Shown piece after piece: positions 33,098-44,211 of a DNA stretch of 64,000 bases. This DNA comes from Aphanomyces cochlioides (taxonomy: Eukaryota > Oomycota > Saprolegniomycetes > Saprolegniales > Verrucalvaceae). Position 1 is the first letter of the stretch. Each line of letters opens with the position of its first letter. The stretch spans positions 124,001 to 188,000 of the forward strand of contig JAHQRK010000009.1 of assembly GCA_019828595.1 (NCBI GenBank), written 5' to 3'. A program made the position numbers and the translations under genes. Under the pieces are notes generated by a model. That model had not been told where the DNA came from and searched no databases. It was given only the letters and a program-made list of their open reading frames with translations.

Positions 33098-34258
33098 CTA
33101 CGGAGTTAGTGCCGCTGCGTCACTGTCTCCCGTCAGATCGACGCGACTTACAGCCAAAACGCCAATCGACGTAGGTGTCCGCTGAAACACGACGATTGTG
33201 GCCGTGAAGGGGACATTTCCTGACGCGGAAGGAAGGTGCTCGATCATGGTCCACCCTGGCAATTCTGCTGGTTCATACAACGAGATCCACGAGGACACAA
33301 ATGTCGAAGTCTTGGACCACATGGACGGAAAATCTCCAGACCGGGCTCGACGATAGCCATTCGTCGCAAGGGACTCACGGATGATGGCGGGAGTCGCATA
33401 GTCCTTGGGTTGATATCCAATCGCGGACTCGTAGTTTCCAGCGAGGTGACGCTCCACGCCGTCAATTCGACCTCGATAATTGATGGCAATGAATCCAACA
33501 TCGCATTTCGTTGTGCGAAATGCCCACGACGTGATAATGTCGTTCGTGGAGACATAACCGACTGGCGATGCGCTCTTGTGCTTTGCTTTCTCTTCTGCGA
33601 TCCACTCTTGGTTGATGGTGTGCAGCGTGTATGACGGACTTGGAGTTAACATCAGAGTTCCAGCCAAGTTGACCATATAAGGCAAAGACGAGAAGAGCGG
33701 AATGGTATCGTTGCCTCCCTTGACTGTTTCTTTCACCTTGGATGAAAACTCCATGAACCGAGTGCACGTCAGCGCTTCAATCGGGGTCTTGGCGCTGAGC
33801 ATGCCGTAGAGGCGGTAATAAGTATATCCATCAGCAATGCCATGGGCGACGGAGAAGAACAAGGCGCCTTGCGTGTCCGAAATCGTGATCCAAGTCACGC
33901 GGATCATCGGATGGTTGCTGTTGATCATTGTTGCACCAGGAACTACTATTGAACGGCATGCACATGGCTGCAATCTGGCTGTAATCAAGTTGGTTTGAAA
34001 GATTTGGTAAACGAGCTTCTTCGACGATTAGTACAGACGGAGTGTGATTGAATTCGAGCGTGACGTTGGAGAGGAACAAGCCACTCGTGAGTCGTCCAGC
34101 AAGCCAAGGGTTGGCTTGAACTATCGCATCCACACGCTGCTGAATGTACGCTTTCGTGCTCGAGTGGGTTGCGTCAGTCGTCGAGTAGAAGGTGACGGTC
34201 GAGATAGACGGGCAAATGGCTGTTGACCACTCGACATCCAGTAGTTTGAGTCGCTGCA
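33098..34258 (-). pseudogene. HxxxDG acyltransferase C, single frameshift
   Basis: Minus-strand paralogue in opposite orientation to A and B; the start MQRLKLLDVEW is at 34258. The frame runs through STVTFYSTTDATH, AIVQANPWLAGRLT and AAMCMPFN, then shifts near 33950. It continues with MINSNHPMIRVTWITISD, ALFFSVAHGIADGYTYYRLY (HxxxDG) and KSASPVGYVSTNDIITSW to AALTP. The single indel lies next to a run of short repeated bases. Otherwise all motifs are kept, so it may be a recently broken gene or a base-calling error. Confidence 0.7.
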
Positions 34259-34259
34259 T

Positions 34260-34960
34260 CTTGGCGAAATTCACAATGAGCTCTGGTTTGCCTAGCGATG
34301 CTTGCAAAAGGCAGGGAAGAATCCACCGATCACGGCTTGAACACGACGACAGTCCATCCTTGTCCAATTACGCAGTCGAGCTAGTACGAGTGTGCACGGC
34401 TTCTGTTCTGGTGGGTTGTGAACTCTATGGCCCTACTTCACCAGAAAGATTCCAGAAGATGATTCTGGCACATCTTCTGTCGTCAATTGCATCCAGGTCC
34501 ATTGTATTTGCATTTTTCATGGACTCTTCGTCAGTGAAGCTCCTGCGTGTTTGATCATGAAGTAGACTGGAAGTTTGTAGCGGTGTCGCCAACCTTATCG
34601 CGTGGTTGTGCAGCACAACCACGCGCCGACATGGGTAAAAATATAGAAGTATTCAAGGAAAATATATTTAATATTGATGTGTGTAAAAATAAATAATTCT
34701 GGGAATCCTTTGAATAAATTATTTCTTCATTAATGATAGATAAATAACAGTCGTTCACGAAAAATTTGTGTCATTTTGTCAACAGAACACGAAACAAAAC
34801 ATTTTGGAAAGCATTCGCGATTTTGATATATCAAAAGATTCGCTATATTTGGTATAGTATATAAAATCAAAGGTATCTAAGATACCAAGGCTTTCACGAA
34901 ACGGAAGTTTCGTGTACTATCCGGATGTTCGTTCCCATTCCAAGTTTCCCGTCGACAGTG
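34260..34960. other. Intergenic region, no gene
   Basis: Becomes strongly AT-rich from 34640 to 34870, just before the Crypton relic. No gene seen. Confidence 0.5.
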
Positions 34961-34961
34961 C

Positions 34962-37180
34962 ATGATGAGCGAAGCCAACGAGAAGGATCGTAGTGTGCGC
35001 GTCATGTCAAATCGAATTGTACAAAGTACACGCAGGCAATATGATGGAGTCATCAAACGATTCCGTCGTTGGCTCATAACGAATCACCCTAGTGAAGTCG
35101 ATAACAGTGAGTTTGTCCTGCCCCTTGACGAGAACGTGTGCTTGGAGTTTCTCGCGTTTATGACAGTCAAACATGACTCAGCGGGAAGAGAACTTGTCCC
35201 TTCGCAAGCCAATTCTTTTTCTACAGTGAATAAATGTTGCAGTGCTTTGAAGTTCATATACTCCGAGGCAAAAATGAAAGTCCCAGACGAGCTCAGCATG
35301 CTAATCACACGTAACATCCACTACCGTTTTCCTTCATAACCCAAATGCTTGTAGATTTCTCGAGTGGCTACAAAAGGGAAATAGCACATGCAAAAGAAGA
35401 TGGCACAATGCGTCATAGTGAAGGAAAATCTGCAATATCTTGGACAGGTGCTCAATTATCTTTATTACTTGAATGAAGCACACTAGGCTATGAGTTTTTG
35501 TGTATGAAAGCTCTTTTGAACGATGATCGGGAGCACTCATCGTTCCTGTCAATGCATCCCTTCCTCGTTTTTTGTTGGAATCTCATGGCACTGTCAGTCT
35601 CGACCGCATCAATACGTTTTGAACACGTTACGTGGGAAGGTAGAGATCAGATATGCCAATGATACCAAGGTAATGCGATTAGGAGATTGCCTCATTGTAC
35701 AGTTTGAACGCTCAAAGAATGATCAAGAGGGCAATTTTTCGTTTCCAAGGCATGTTTATGCCAATCCCTTGCGCCCAGCGCTCTGTCCAATTCTAAGGTA
35801 GTTATCTATATAGATGTAGTCATTTTCTCTTGTCATTTAGTCTTGCGATACTTGTTTTCACCCGAGAATGTCCTATATCATCTACTTCGACACTGCTGTT
35901 TGGCCCTGGTGCTAAAGACAAGTTCTCAAAATGGTTGAGGAGGACTTGCAAGGAGTTTGGAGACGAGATCTTATCTCTAGGTTTGTCTATTCTTGAAATT
36001 GGGACGCATTCCTTTCGAAAGGGTGTCGCAACAGCACTCTCAAACAATCCTGGTGGCCCACAGTCAGTGTCGATTTGATTAAGGGCAGGTTGGAGTCTTG
36101 GCAACGTACAAAACAGATATATATTCGTTGGATCTGGTGGCGACCAGTTTGTAGGACGTGCCGCTCCAGGTAGAGATCATGAACTATACCAGTCGATTGT
36201 ATTCACTATGAACTTAAGGATTAAACGTGAATGAGCGAGAGTTTGCATGCCTGCCCCCCACATTTTTATGGCTCTGCCCTCAGTTCCACTGAATGGGAAC
36301 ATATCCTACCAGGCTATCGATCATGGTATTGTGACTCCTTCAAGCCCGTTGTTCCTTTCCTTCTGGCCTCTATAATATTTCATGAATTGTGGCTCGAGTC
36401 GAATTTACCCCCAAACCACCCACTATTCTTCTCGCCAGTATGGAGGTCGAACGTTCGAAACCAGCAGAGAAAGGCTATCCTTCATGGTTTTAATATGCAT
36501 CCTACATCAAATATGGTTGCCACTGGCATACCACCCCACGTGGCATTGATAAGCCGTGTGCAAAAAATTGAAGAGAGCCTTGGCTTCATGACAGAGACTC
36601 TAAATGATATACGGCATGAGCTAAAAAAATGTCCCCGTAGCGACTACAATGTGCCAGTTACAGTTGGCGCCATGGAGAATGCAATTGTAGACCTAAAGAA
36701 TCAATTACTCCAAGAATTTCGGCAACGGCAAGCCACATTTAATATACAGGAATCTTCGGCTGTGGAAACTGCAGTGAATGATGCTTCAAACAGGCCCTTG
36801 GTTTATCACAACCATTTTGCTGTAAAATCGACGAAATGCCATCTGTGCGCGTGTATGATATGTGGAATTTGTGGTTTTGTGGCTTACCTGACCAAAATAT
36901 CCCTCCTTTTCGTCTTCTCAAAGGACGCGACTTTTCTAGGCCACATGATCGAACGGCGTTTTCAAAGGCACAATATGTTATGCGAAGTATTCTCAACCAA
37001 GCTCTTTCGAAGGAGTTTGATGTCTCTAATCTCGATGTGAAATCTAAAAATGAAGTATTTGAGGAAGGCTTTACAAAATTGCGCGCAGATATCCCAACCT
37101 CTCATCGATATATTGATTTGAAATGCCACACTTTGTACGATATTCTGAGGAATTCATCCAAGCCCACATCAAAATCATAG
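34962..37180 (+). mobile_element. Degenerate Crypton (tyrosine recombinase element)
   Basis: A split tyrosine-recombinase coding region. The N-terminal SAM-like domain is open at 34962-35339 (TRRQYDGVIKRFRRWL, CCSALKFIYSEA). Later pieces include GYKREIAHAKEDGT, a probable catalytic-Arg region reading FCWNLMALSVSTASIRF where relatives have Arg at the Leu, FERSKNDQEGN, and GTHSFRKGVATAL (box II His-x-x-Arg). After an in-frame TGA at ~36077 comes LRAGWSLGNVQNRYIF. The C-terminal Crypton-type domain follows (WEHILPGYRSWYCDSFKPVV, MVATGIPPHVAL) and a shifted end (VYDMWNLWFCG). Two 43-46 bp stretches near 35640 and 35799 look like introns. Frame breaks and loss of the Arg indicate a dead copy. Cryptons lack terminal repeats, so the limits are approximate. 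Confidence 0.75.
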
Positions 37181-38065
37181 TCAAAACCGGAACAAGTTAC
37201 CCGTTACCCTAATTTCATATGACTTGATGTTGCTTTACGATTTGAGTTGATTTCTCACCTTTGGGGAATAGATCTAGTCGATTCGTTGTGCTGACATGGC
37301 TTAGAGCGACGTTACTTTCATAGTCGTCGCTGTTCATCAGTTCCAACTGTGTAGCATGGCTCTGACGAGCACCCAGCATTCGACATCCATCAAACCAAAG
37401 GTTTCCCAACCAAACCCAGCACAGGCAAGCGGTGTGTGAGGAGTAAACCTCGCGAACAGAGCACCATCAGAACAATTGAATTTGCAGAGGGGATACAGGA
37501 GGAAGCTTCAACCACAACCTTCGAGTCTGACCAGCCGCCAACACATTCATCAACGTCAATCATGCGATCATGAATTGGAAACTGTCGAACTGAATAAATC
37601 GAACGGCAATACCAATTTTAAGGGTTTTCGCGATTGTTTCGTGAACCCCCAAATAACATGAAGTAGTGCCGTCGTTCGTCCCACCTTAAACGAAGATAGA
37701 GGCAACCCAACCCACGATTCAAGTGGATGCTAGTCAACTCCTTTTTGGTGAAACTATGCCGATTTAAGTTTCGGGAGTGAGATATTCGGGCGACTCTGTA
37801 AATAACGATATCACAATCAGTGCATTCATTAGCAGCTGCAATTACAAGGCACCTTTCCCTTCCGACCTCGATGCACAAACACAATATCATCGAAATAATC
37901 TTTGCTAAGCTATATCTGATTCTGGGTGCATAAACATCCGCCATATGAATTGCTTGGCCCAGATGGCACGATTATTTGGGCCAGATCCCACGAGCAGACC
38001 AACAATCGGTCGACAGTTACTCGTTAAAGTTTTCTCAACAAAACATTGAACAGATAAACAAGCTG
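37181..38065. other. Intergenic region, no gene
   Basis: No recognisable coding signature. The last ~30 bp belong to the shared 3' flank of the truncated GH7 copies. Confidence 0.5.
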
Positions 38066-39121
38066 TTATCGATGGTTAACACAGCTCGACACAGACTTCG
38101 ACACTTCGTTGGGGATGCACTGAGAGTACCATTCCGAATACGCCTTGCACATGTACCCAGAGATACACGTGGTAGGACCAGCATAGTTGTTACCACCGCA
38201 TTGACCCCAAGCACCGACGGCACCAGATGAAGGAGCACTGGTGGAAGGAGCAGACGTTGGGCGAGTGGTAGGGGCCGACGTTGAAGGAGCAGATGTCGAA
38301 GGAGCCGAGGTCGAAGGACGGGTGGTTGGGGCCGACGTCGATGGGGTGTTCGATGGAGCCGACGACGACGGGGTAGGCTTCACCGAAGTGGTCGAGCCCA
38401 ACGTGCCGACACGGATGTTGCCGTACTTGACCGTCGCACCAGGGGATTGAGCCAACACATCCGCAGGCACACCGCTCGACGTGGGGCATGTACCACGACC
38501 CACACCAGGCACCGATGGGTCTTTCGTCACTGGGTACGTCGAGTCCAACCACAAGCAATTGGCAGCGTAGTCCACCCACAAACTCATCGTCAACACCACA
38601 CCCTTCTTCAACGCATCACCCATGGCCTTCAAGCCTCCCTTCTTCGAGTGGTCGTTGTTGTCACCAAACACAGTCTTGGCTTGGTTGCACACCTTTTCGT
38701 TCAACGAGTTGATGGCGTCAATGCCGCTCCAGTTGATGGGCGAGTTGTCAATCACCTTGCCGTTTTGGACGTAGAAGCGCTTGATCTCGACCAAGTTGCC
38801 GTTGGCCGTGTTGTCGTCCGTGATGAACTGGGTCACGACCGTGATGGGTTTGGTCGAGTCCACGGCAAAGTTGGAGCCAGGACCATAGAACGTGTTGTTG
38901 TTCATGCGGTAAGGGATGAAGTCACAACCGTCCTTGTCGCACACACCGGTGTATCGGTTGTTGGTGGCGTCGTCACCGCATTCCGTAGGACTCGAGCAGC
39001 GGTATTGGCTTGTCACCGTGCAAGGGTGAGACGTGTACGCTTGACTGATGGAGTTGGATTCCCAGATATCCATTTCAGCGCAGCACGAGCCGTATTGGCC
39101 AGAACCACCGTTGGGATCGCC
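38066..39121 (-). pseudogene. GH7 cellobiohydrolase fragment 1 (5'-truncated, stop-loss)
   Basis: The 3' part of a GH7 gene from just before the catalytic EMDIWES motif to the end. It has a Ser/Thr/Pro linker and a C-terminal CBM1 ([17 protein letters not shown]). The 5' half, including the signal peptide, is missing; homology ends at the junction 39121-39123 with fragment 2, which faces away. The stop used by the other copies (after CIPN) is changed from TAA to GAA at 38105-38107, so the frame runs 13 codons further. It differs from the mirrored copy at 51167-52135 by several substitutions. Without the first half it cannot fold as a cellulase. Confidence 0.85.
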
Positions 39122-39122
39122 G

Positions 39123-39834
39123 CGACAACACGGCCAACGGCAACTTGGTCGAGATCAAGCGCTTCTACGTTCAAAACGGCAAGGTGATTGACAACTCGCC
39201 CATCAACTGGAGCGGCATTGACGCCATCAACTCGTTGAACGAAAAGGTGTGCAACCAAGCCAAGACTGTGTTTGGTGACAACAACGACCACTCGAAGAAG
39301 GGAGGCTTGAAGGCCATGGGTGATGCGTTGAAGAAGGGTGTGGTGTTGACGATGAGTTTGTGGGTGGACTACGCTGCCAATTGCTTGTGGTTGGACTCGA
39401 CGTACCCAGTGACGAAAGACCCATCGGTGCCTGGTGTGGGTCGTGGTACATGCCCCACGTCGAGCGGTGTGCCTGCGGATGTGTTGGCTCAATCCCCTGG
39501 TGCGACGGTCAAGTACGGCAACATCCGTGTCGGCACGTTGGGCTCGACCACTTCGGTGAAGCCTACCCCGTCGTCGTCGGCTCCATCGAACACCCCATCG
39601 ACGTCGGCCCCAACCACCCGTCCTTCGACCTCGGCTCCTTCGACATCTGCTCCTTCGACGTCGGCCCCTACCACTCGCCCAACGTCTGCTCCTTCCACCA
39701 GTGCTCCTTCGTCTGGTGCCGTCGGTGCTTGGGGTCAATGCGGTGGTAACAACTATGCTGGTCCTACCACGTGTATCTCTGGGTACACGTGCAAGGCGTA
39801 TTCGGAATGGTACTCTCAGTGCATCCCCAACTAA
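39123..39834 (+). pseudogene. GH7 cellobiohydrolase fragment 2 (5'-truncated)
   Basis: Begins at the [14 protein letters not shown] region, downstream of the catalytic motif, and continues to a normal stop, with linker and CBM1. It is part of the left palindrome arm; its mirror image is 50454-51165, differing by at least one substitution (39171). It shares its 3' flank (to about 39890) with fragment 1, so the two are inverted copies of one ancestral gene's 3' end. Not functional. Confidence 0.85.
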
Positions 39835-40131
39835 GTGTCGAAGTCTGTGTCGTGCTGTGTTAACCATCGATAACAGCTTGTTTATCTGTTGAATTTTCTT
39901 GTGCTCCCGCGGGTTGAATGAGAGTGCAATGCGATCATATTGATAATCTTGTCTGGCAGAATCTGGTAGGGCCTTCTCTGCCACAGATCTCAACTTCGAT
40001 CAAGGCTGATAGAAACTGGAATACAGTTAATTTTTTAAGTTCATTCTATTTCATCAGGGCATGCAGATCGAAGGTGAACGAACTGGCGATGAAGTTGTTG
40101 TTCGGAATAGATGAGTAGTGTTGTGGGTGTC

Positions 40132-40475
40132 CTCGTTGACGAAGTTCCAGTTGTTGACTCTGGCAACTGTACGTCCTTCGTTTGGTTAACCGCAGTCGGT
40201 GCGGGTCCAGGACTACTTGGGATATTTGACACGCAACTCGATTCTAACGAAGACGTCAACCACCCAGTCTGGCAATTGTCGCTGATATCCCTGCATCTTT
40301 CAACTGATGTTGGAGTGATTTACCAACACATGCGATTCGACTGGTGTGATTCGATTGCGCAGGAAGTGGAAATTTGTATGGTGGACATCACATATCGACG
40401 ACATTCCTCGTTGACGAAGTTCCAGTTGTTGACTCTGGCAACTGTACAGTTGGTGCGGGTCCAGGACTATTTGAT
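40132..40475 (+). repeat. Direct repeat pair inside left arm
   Basis: The segment starting CTCGTTGACGAAGTTCCAGT with its following ~35 bases is present at 40132 and again at ~40407, each followed by GGTGCGGGTCCAGGACTA. The pair is mirrored in the right arm (about 49812-50156). Copy 2 runs directly into the dispersed repeat at 40467. Confidence 0.75.
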
Positions 40476-40545
40476 TGGTCAAAATATGAAAAATACTGAT
40501 ATATGATTGGCTAATCGATTGTTAGTCGATTCTGGTGAGTCGGTT
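40467..40545 (+). repeat. Dispersed ~75 bp repeat, copy 2
   Basis: Same sequence as 10914-10985 with a few changes (TTTGATTGGTCAAAATATG, then AATACTGATATATGATTGG, then TAGTCGATTCTGG). Also mirrored at 49743-49821. Confidence 0.75.
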
Positions 40546-42491
40546 CGATTCGACAGCCCAGTCCAATTTGGAATCGAATGAATAATATCGGCTTGCTTAA
40601 GAGTAATCATCAGCTGTAACGTTATTTACAAAGATAATTGGTGTTGCTGTAGAGTTTCAGGTATTAAGGAGCTTGTTGACATTGCATCATTTGTATCGAT
40701 TGAAGTTGTTAGCAATTTAGAGGAGGTGTCCAACTAATCGAACGAGCTCCACCTTGCTCATGAGTGGAAAGATAAATTAGCTTCAAATGCGCTCACATTT
40801 GTGCTTCAATGACTTCGTAGGATCATCGCAAGATTTATTTATTAGCAATATACCGTATTTGCCGTACTTTCGCACCTACGATTTTGCATCGCTGAGTTAC
40901 ACCTAAAGGCAAAAATTAAATGATTTTAGGATTTATCGATGAGTTGCACCTATTCCCTCTTGATTGGACAGAAATCAGCCTATCATGATGCTCAACCGAG
41001 AAAAAGTATTGGTATCTGCGTCGATCCCTTGGAATAGAGCTACGTGCGGTCGATGTCGTCGGTGTTTCTTGTGGAAGCGGAACAAGATCATGTACGTCAC
41101 ATGAGATTTGCGGCGACACAGTCCAAGTAAATGATGCGTTGATTTTCAAGCTTGAGGTTGTGTATAAAAATCACGATTCCAACGACCTTGATGGAATATC
41201 AGTCTATTTTAACCAATGAAACGGCAGAATGTAGAAGTGAAGCATTTTCCAATTTATCGTTGACTTGCACTTATCATATGATAATTTGACGACATGGCAA
41301 ATACGGTAGTTATGGAATAGCTCCAAAGTTTTTATACTTGACCATGCCCAGCATTCATTCTATACGGATAACAACTCAGATGATCCCGAAAATTTATCCA
41401 TACAAACTTCAAGTATAGTTGACGAGCACCCCTAAGGCCAAATCTGTCCTTTTCCATACATTTGGTCACAAAAGTCACTTCAGAAGAATCGCCATAACTC
41501 AATCGATTCTTTGAATAGGGCGATTTCAAGCGGTAATGTATCTTCCTCTAATCCACATCTATCGAAATTACCGCGTTTCTTATCCATAATATGACTCTCC
41601 AGAAATTTATCGACGGTCAAAGTGTGACTAGAATTTTGTTGTCTGTAGCTGATGTGTATCATACCAAATCGACAATAAAATTAAACCTATTTCGAACAAG
41701 GTTTAACTACAGTATTTTCTAGACAATAATTGTATGAACAATACATACATTCTTGTTACTTGATGCTTTCAAACGTTTGACCTTGACTTGAGTCGATGAT
41801 GTGGTCATTCATTAGTTTAGAGTCTAACGAGCTGGCATCAAGTGTGGTCATCGTGAATGACAGGACTAACATAAGTCACAAAACCTTGGTAAAGCATGGA
41901 GATCCAGCAGACAGCAAAACGATTATCAAGAAGACCAGAACATGAGCGCACACAAAAGGAAGTCACATTGTCAAACACGGCAGGAAGTGAAACATTTTAT
42001 CATGCGACAACGATGACATGATGAGCGGACAACATACTGTGGACGAATCTGTTCAAATTCGACAGCGATGAGCGAACCCAAGAAGTCGATTAGACCAAGT
42101 AGCCAGAGTGCACATCGACTTTCGGAGCCAAGAACGCACGAGCTCTGATAAAGAAGAGCAAGTTATTCTTGGAAGAACTGATTGCTGTCAATTCGGGTGA
42201 ATAGGGCGAGAACATTAAGTGCGAAAGTTAACAGATAGACAAAGCATATTCAAGGACAAGACTGACAAGGAGATCAAAGGACTAGTGCCGCTGGAGTGGG
42301 CTGGTGGTGAAACGAACCTACTACATGAGCAACTTCTTCAAATGTCCGGTGATACTTGCGTTGGTCAAGGAGTATGAGATGCTGAGGCATGCACACTGCG
42401 CACCACAGCACCAAAGGGTGTGTTCAAGTGAACAGGAAAACATACTGTTATCTCATGGTTATACAACTCATACACATTGACACTTGAGTGC
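40546..42491. other. Non-coding part of left arm
   Basis: Only short AT-rich ORFs. The right arm carries a 93-codon ORF (49068-49349, minus) whose left-arm equivalent is broken by the one-base indel near 41025. No family recognised. Confidence 0.5.
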
Positions 42492-44114
42492 TTAGTTGGG
42501 GATGCACTGAGAGTACCATTCCGAGTAAGCCTTGCACGTGTAGCCAGACACGCACGAGGTAGGACCAGAGTAGTTGTTACCACCACATTGGCCCCAAGCA
42601 CCAACGGCACCAGACGAAGGAACGCTGGTGGAAGGAGCAGACGTAGGGAAGGAACTCGGAGCCGACGTGGAAGGACGGCTGGTTGGGGCCGAAGACGATG
42701 GGGCCGACGTTGGCACCGACGAAGATGAGTTGGGCTTCACCGAAGTGGTCGAGCCCAACGTACCAACACGGATGTTGCCGTACTTGACAGTCACACCACC
42801 GGATTGAGCCAACACATCCGCAGGCACACCGCTCGACGTGGGGCATGGACCACGGCCAACACCAGGCACCGATGGGCTCTTGTCCACTGGATACGTCGAG
42901 TCCAACCACAAGCAGTTGGCGGCGTAGTCCACCCACAAACTCATCGTCAACACCACACCCTTCTTCAACGCAGCACCCATGGCCTTCAAACCACCCTTCT
43001 TCGAATGGTCGTTGGTGTCGCCAAACACAGTCTTGGCTTGGTTGCACACCTTTTCGTTCAACGAGTTGATGGCGTCAATGCCAGACCAGTTGATGTTGGA
43101 GTTGTCGATGACCTTGCCGTTTTGGACGTAGAAACGCTTGATTTCCACCAAGTTGCCATTGTCCGTGTTGTCGTCCGTGATGAATTGGGTCACGACCGTC
43201 ACGGGCTTGCTCGAGTCCAAGGTGTACGACGAACCAGGGCCGTAGAACGTGTGGTTGTTGAAACGGTAAGGGTTGAAGTCGCAACCGTCCTTGTCGCAAA
43301 TACCAGTGTAGCGGTTGTTGGTGACATCGTCACCGCATTCCGTGGGGCTAGAGCAACGAGTTGGCTCTGTCGTCGAGCAAGGGTGCGATGTGTAGGTTTG
43401 ACCGAAGCTGTTGGATTCCCAGATATCCATTTCAGCGCAGCACGAGCCGTATTGGCCCGAACCACCGTTGGGATCGCCCTTGCTTGGCGTCCAGTTCTTC
43501 ACGTTGGCTTCACCGTTGATAAACTTGATGTCGTGAGGACATTGGGCGTCGCAGTAACCTGTACCATAGGCGGCACCGGCCTTGTTCGTGGGGTACTTGG
43601 ACATACCACCGTCTTGGTCCATCTGGACAAAGTACAACGCACCGTTGAGACCGCAAGGCAGTTGCGAGGCATCCACATCGAACGTGAACTCCTTGTTGAG
43701 CAACTTGAACATCTTGTACTTCTTGTCGTCTTCGAGGAGGTAGATGCGCGAACCGACGTTGGCACCAGTCTTCAAGGCGATGCTCACAGTGTTGCCAGAA
43801 GCAGAGATACCGTACGTGCCAGTGTAGTCGGCACCGTCCAAGGCGCAGTTCTTGGCGCACGTGGCCGGGTCAGGGCACAAGGTCGAGTCCCACTTGTTGC
43901 CGGCGTAGCAGTTGGTGTAGCCTTCGACGTTGTGGGTCCAGCGCCAGTTGGCATCAAGCACGATCTTGGTGTTTTCGGTGGTGCATCCCGAGGCGGTACA
44001 CGTTTGGGAAGGGAGCGAAGGGTGCACTTCTGGCTTGCTCGTGCCGACTTGTTGGGCGTTGGAGAAGGCGACGAGAGCCGTGGCGAGGTAGGCGATGGTG
44101 GCAGCGGCCTTCAT
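42492..44114 (-). CDS. GH7 cellobiohydrolase with C-terminal CBM1, copy 3
   Basis: 540 residues; identical in the arm to the copy at 46173-47795. The start at 44114 gives a signal peptide ([20 protein letters not shown], cleavage before QQ). The frame is open for 55 codons further upstream, but those have no signal sequence. The GH7 catalytic domain spans ~21-455, with Glu228-Asp230-Glu233 in the EMDIWE motif (nucleophile and acid/base) and many paired cysteines. A Ser/Thr/Pro linker precedes a CBM1 ([17 protein letters not shown] ... [11 protein letters not shown]). Secreted; releases cellobiose from cellulose chain ends by family rule. The sequence directly before the ATG is conserved among the GH7 copies. 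Confidence 0.95.
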   Translation of the reverse strand: MKAAATIAYLATALVAFSNAQQVGTSKPEVHPSLPSQTCTASGCTTENTKIVLDANWRWTHNVEGYTNCYAGNKWDSTLCPDPATCAKNCALDGADYTGTYGISASGNTVSIALKTGANVGSRIYLLEDDKKYKMFKLLNKEFTFDVDASQLPCGLNGALYFVQMDQDGGMSKYPTNKAGAAYGTGYCDAQCPHDIKFINGEANVKNWTPSKGDPNGGSGQYGSCCAEMDIWESNSFGQTYTSHPCSTTEPTRCSSPTECGDDVTNNRYTGICDKDGCDFNPYRFNNHTFYGPGSSYTLDSSKPVTVVTQFITDDNTDNGNLVEIKRFYVQNGKVIDNSNINWSGIDAINSLNEKVCNQAKTVFGDTNDHSKKGGLKAMGAALKKGVVLTMSLWVDYAANCLWLDSTYPVDKSPSVPGVGRGPCPTSSGVPADVLAQSGGVTVKYGNIRVGTLGSTTSVKPNSSSSVPTSAPSSSAPTSRPSTSAPSSFPTSAPSTSVPSSGAVGAWGQCGGNNYSGPTSCVSGYTCKAYSEWYSQCIPN

Positions 44115-44160
44115 GGTTGGACTTGTTGTCGAAGATGTAAATCCGAAAATGAGGTCTTTG
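44115..44160 (-). promoter_or_regulatory. Conserved GH7 leader / initiator
   Basis: CTCATTTTCGGATT followed by a CTTCGACAACAAGTCCAACC-type leader lies immediately before the ATG here, at 46127-46172 and (slightly diverged) at 54676-54722. The CTCATTTT core resembles the oomycete initiator (TCAYTYY), giving a likely transcription start 35-45 nt from the start codon. Confidence 0.5.
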
Positions 44161-44211
44161 AGACTGAGCAATGCCAAAACCACTTCCATGACATATGCGT
44201 CGAAGTTGCTG

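Larger units (their letters stand above)
39123..44211 (+). repeat. Left arm of large inverted duplication (~5.1 kb)
   Basis: Pairs base for base with 46076-51165 in reverse complement. Coordinate sums of matching points are 90288 outside and 90287 inside a one-base indel in a T/C run near 41025. The arm holds GH7 fragment 2, ~2.6 kb of non-coding DNA and the complete GH7 gene at 42492-44114. The spacer 44212-46075 (1.86 kb) is unique. Confidence 0.95.
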
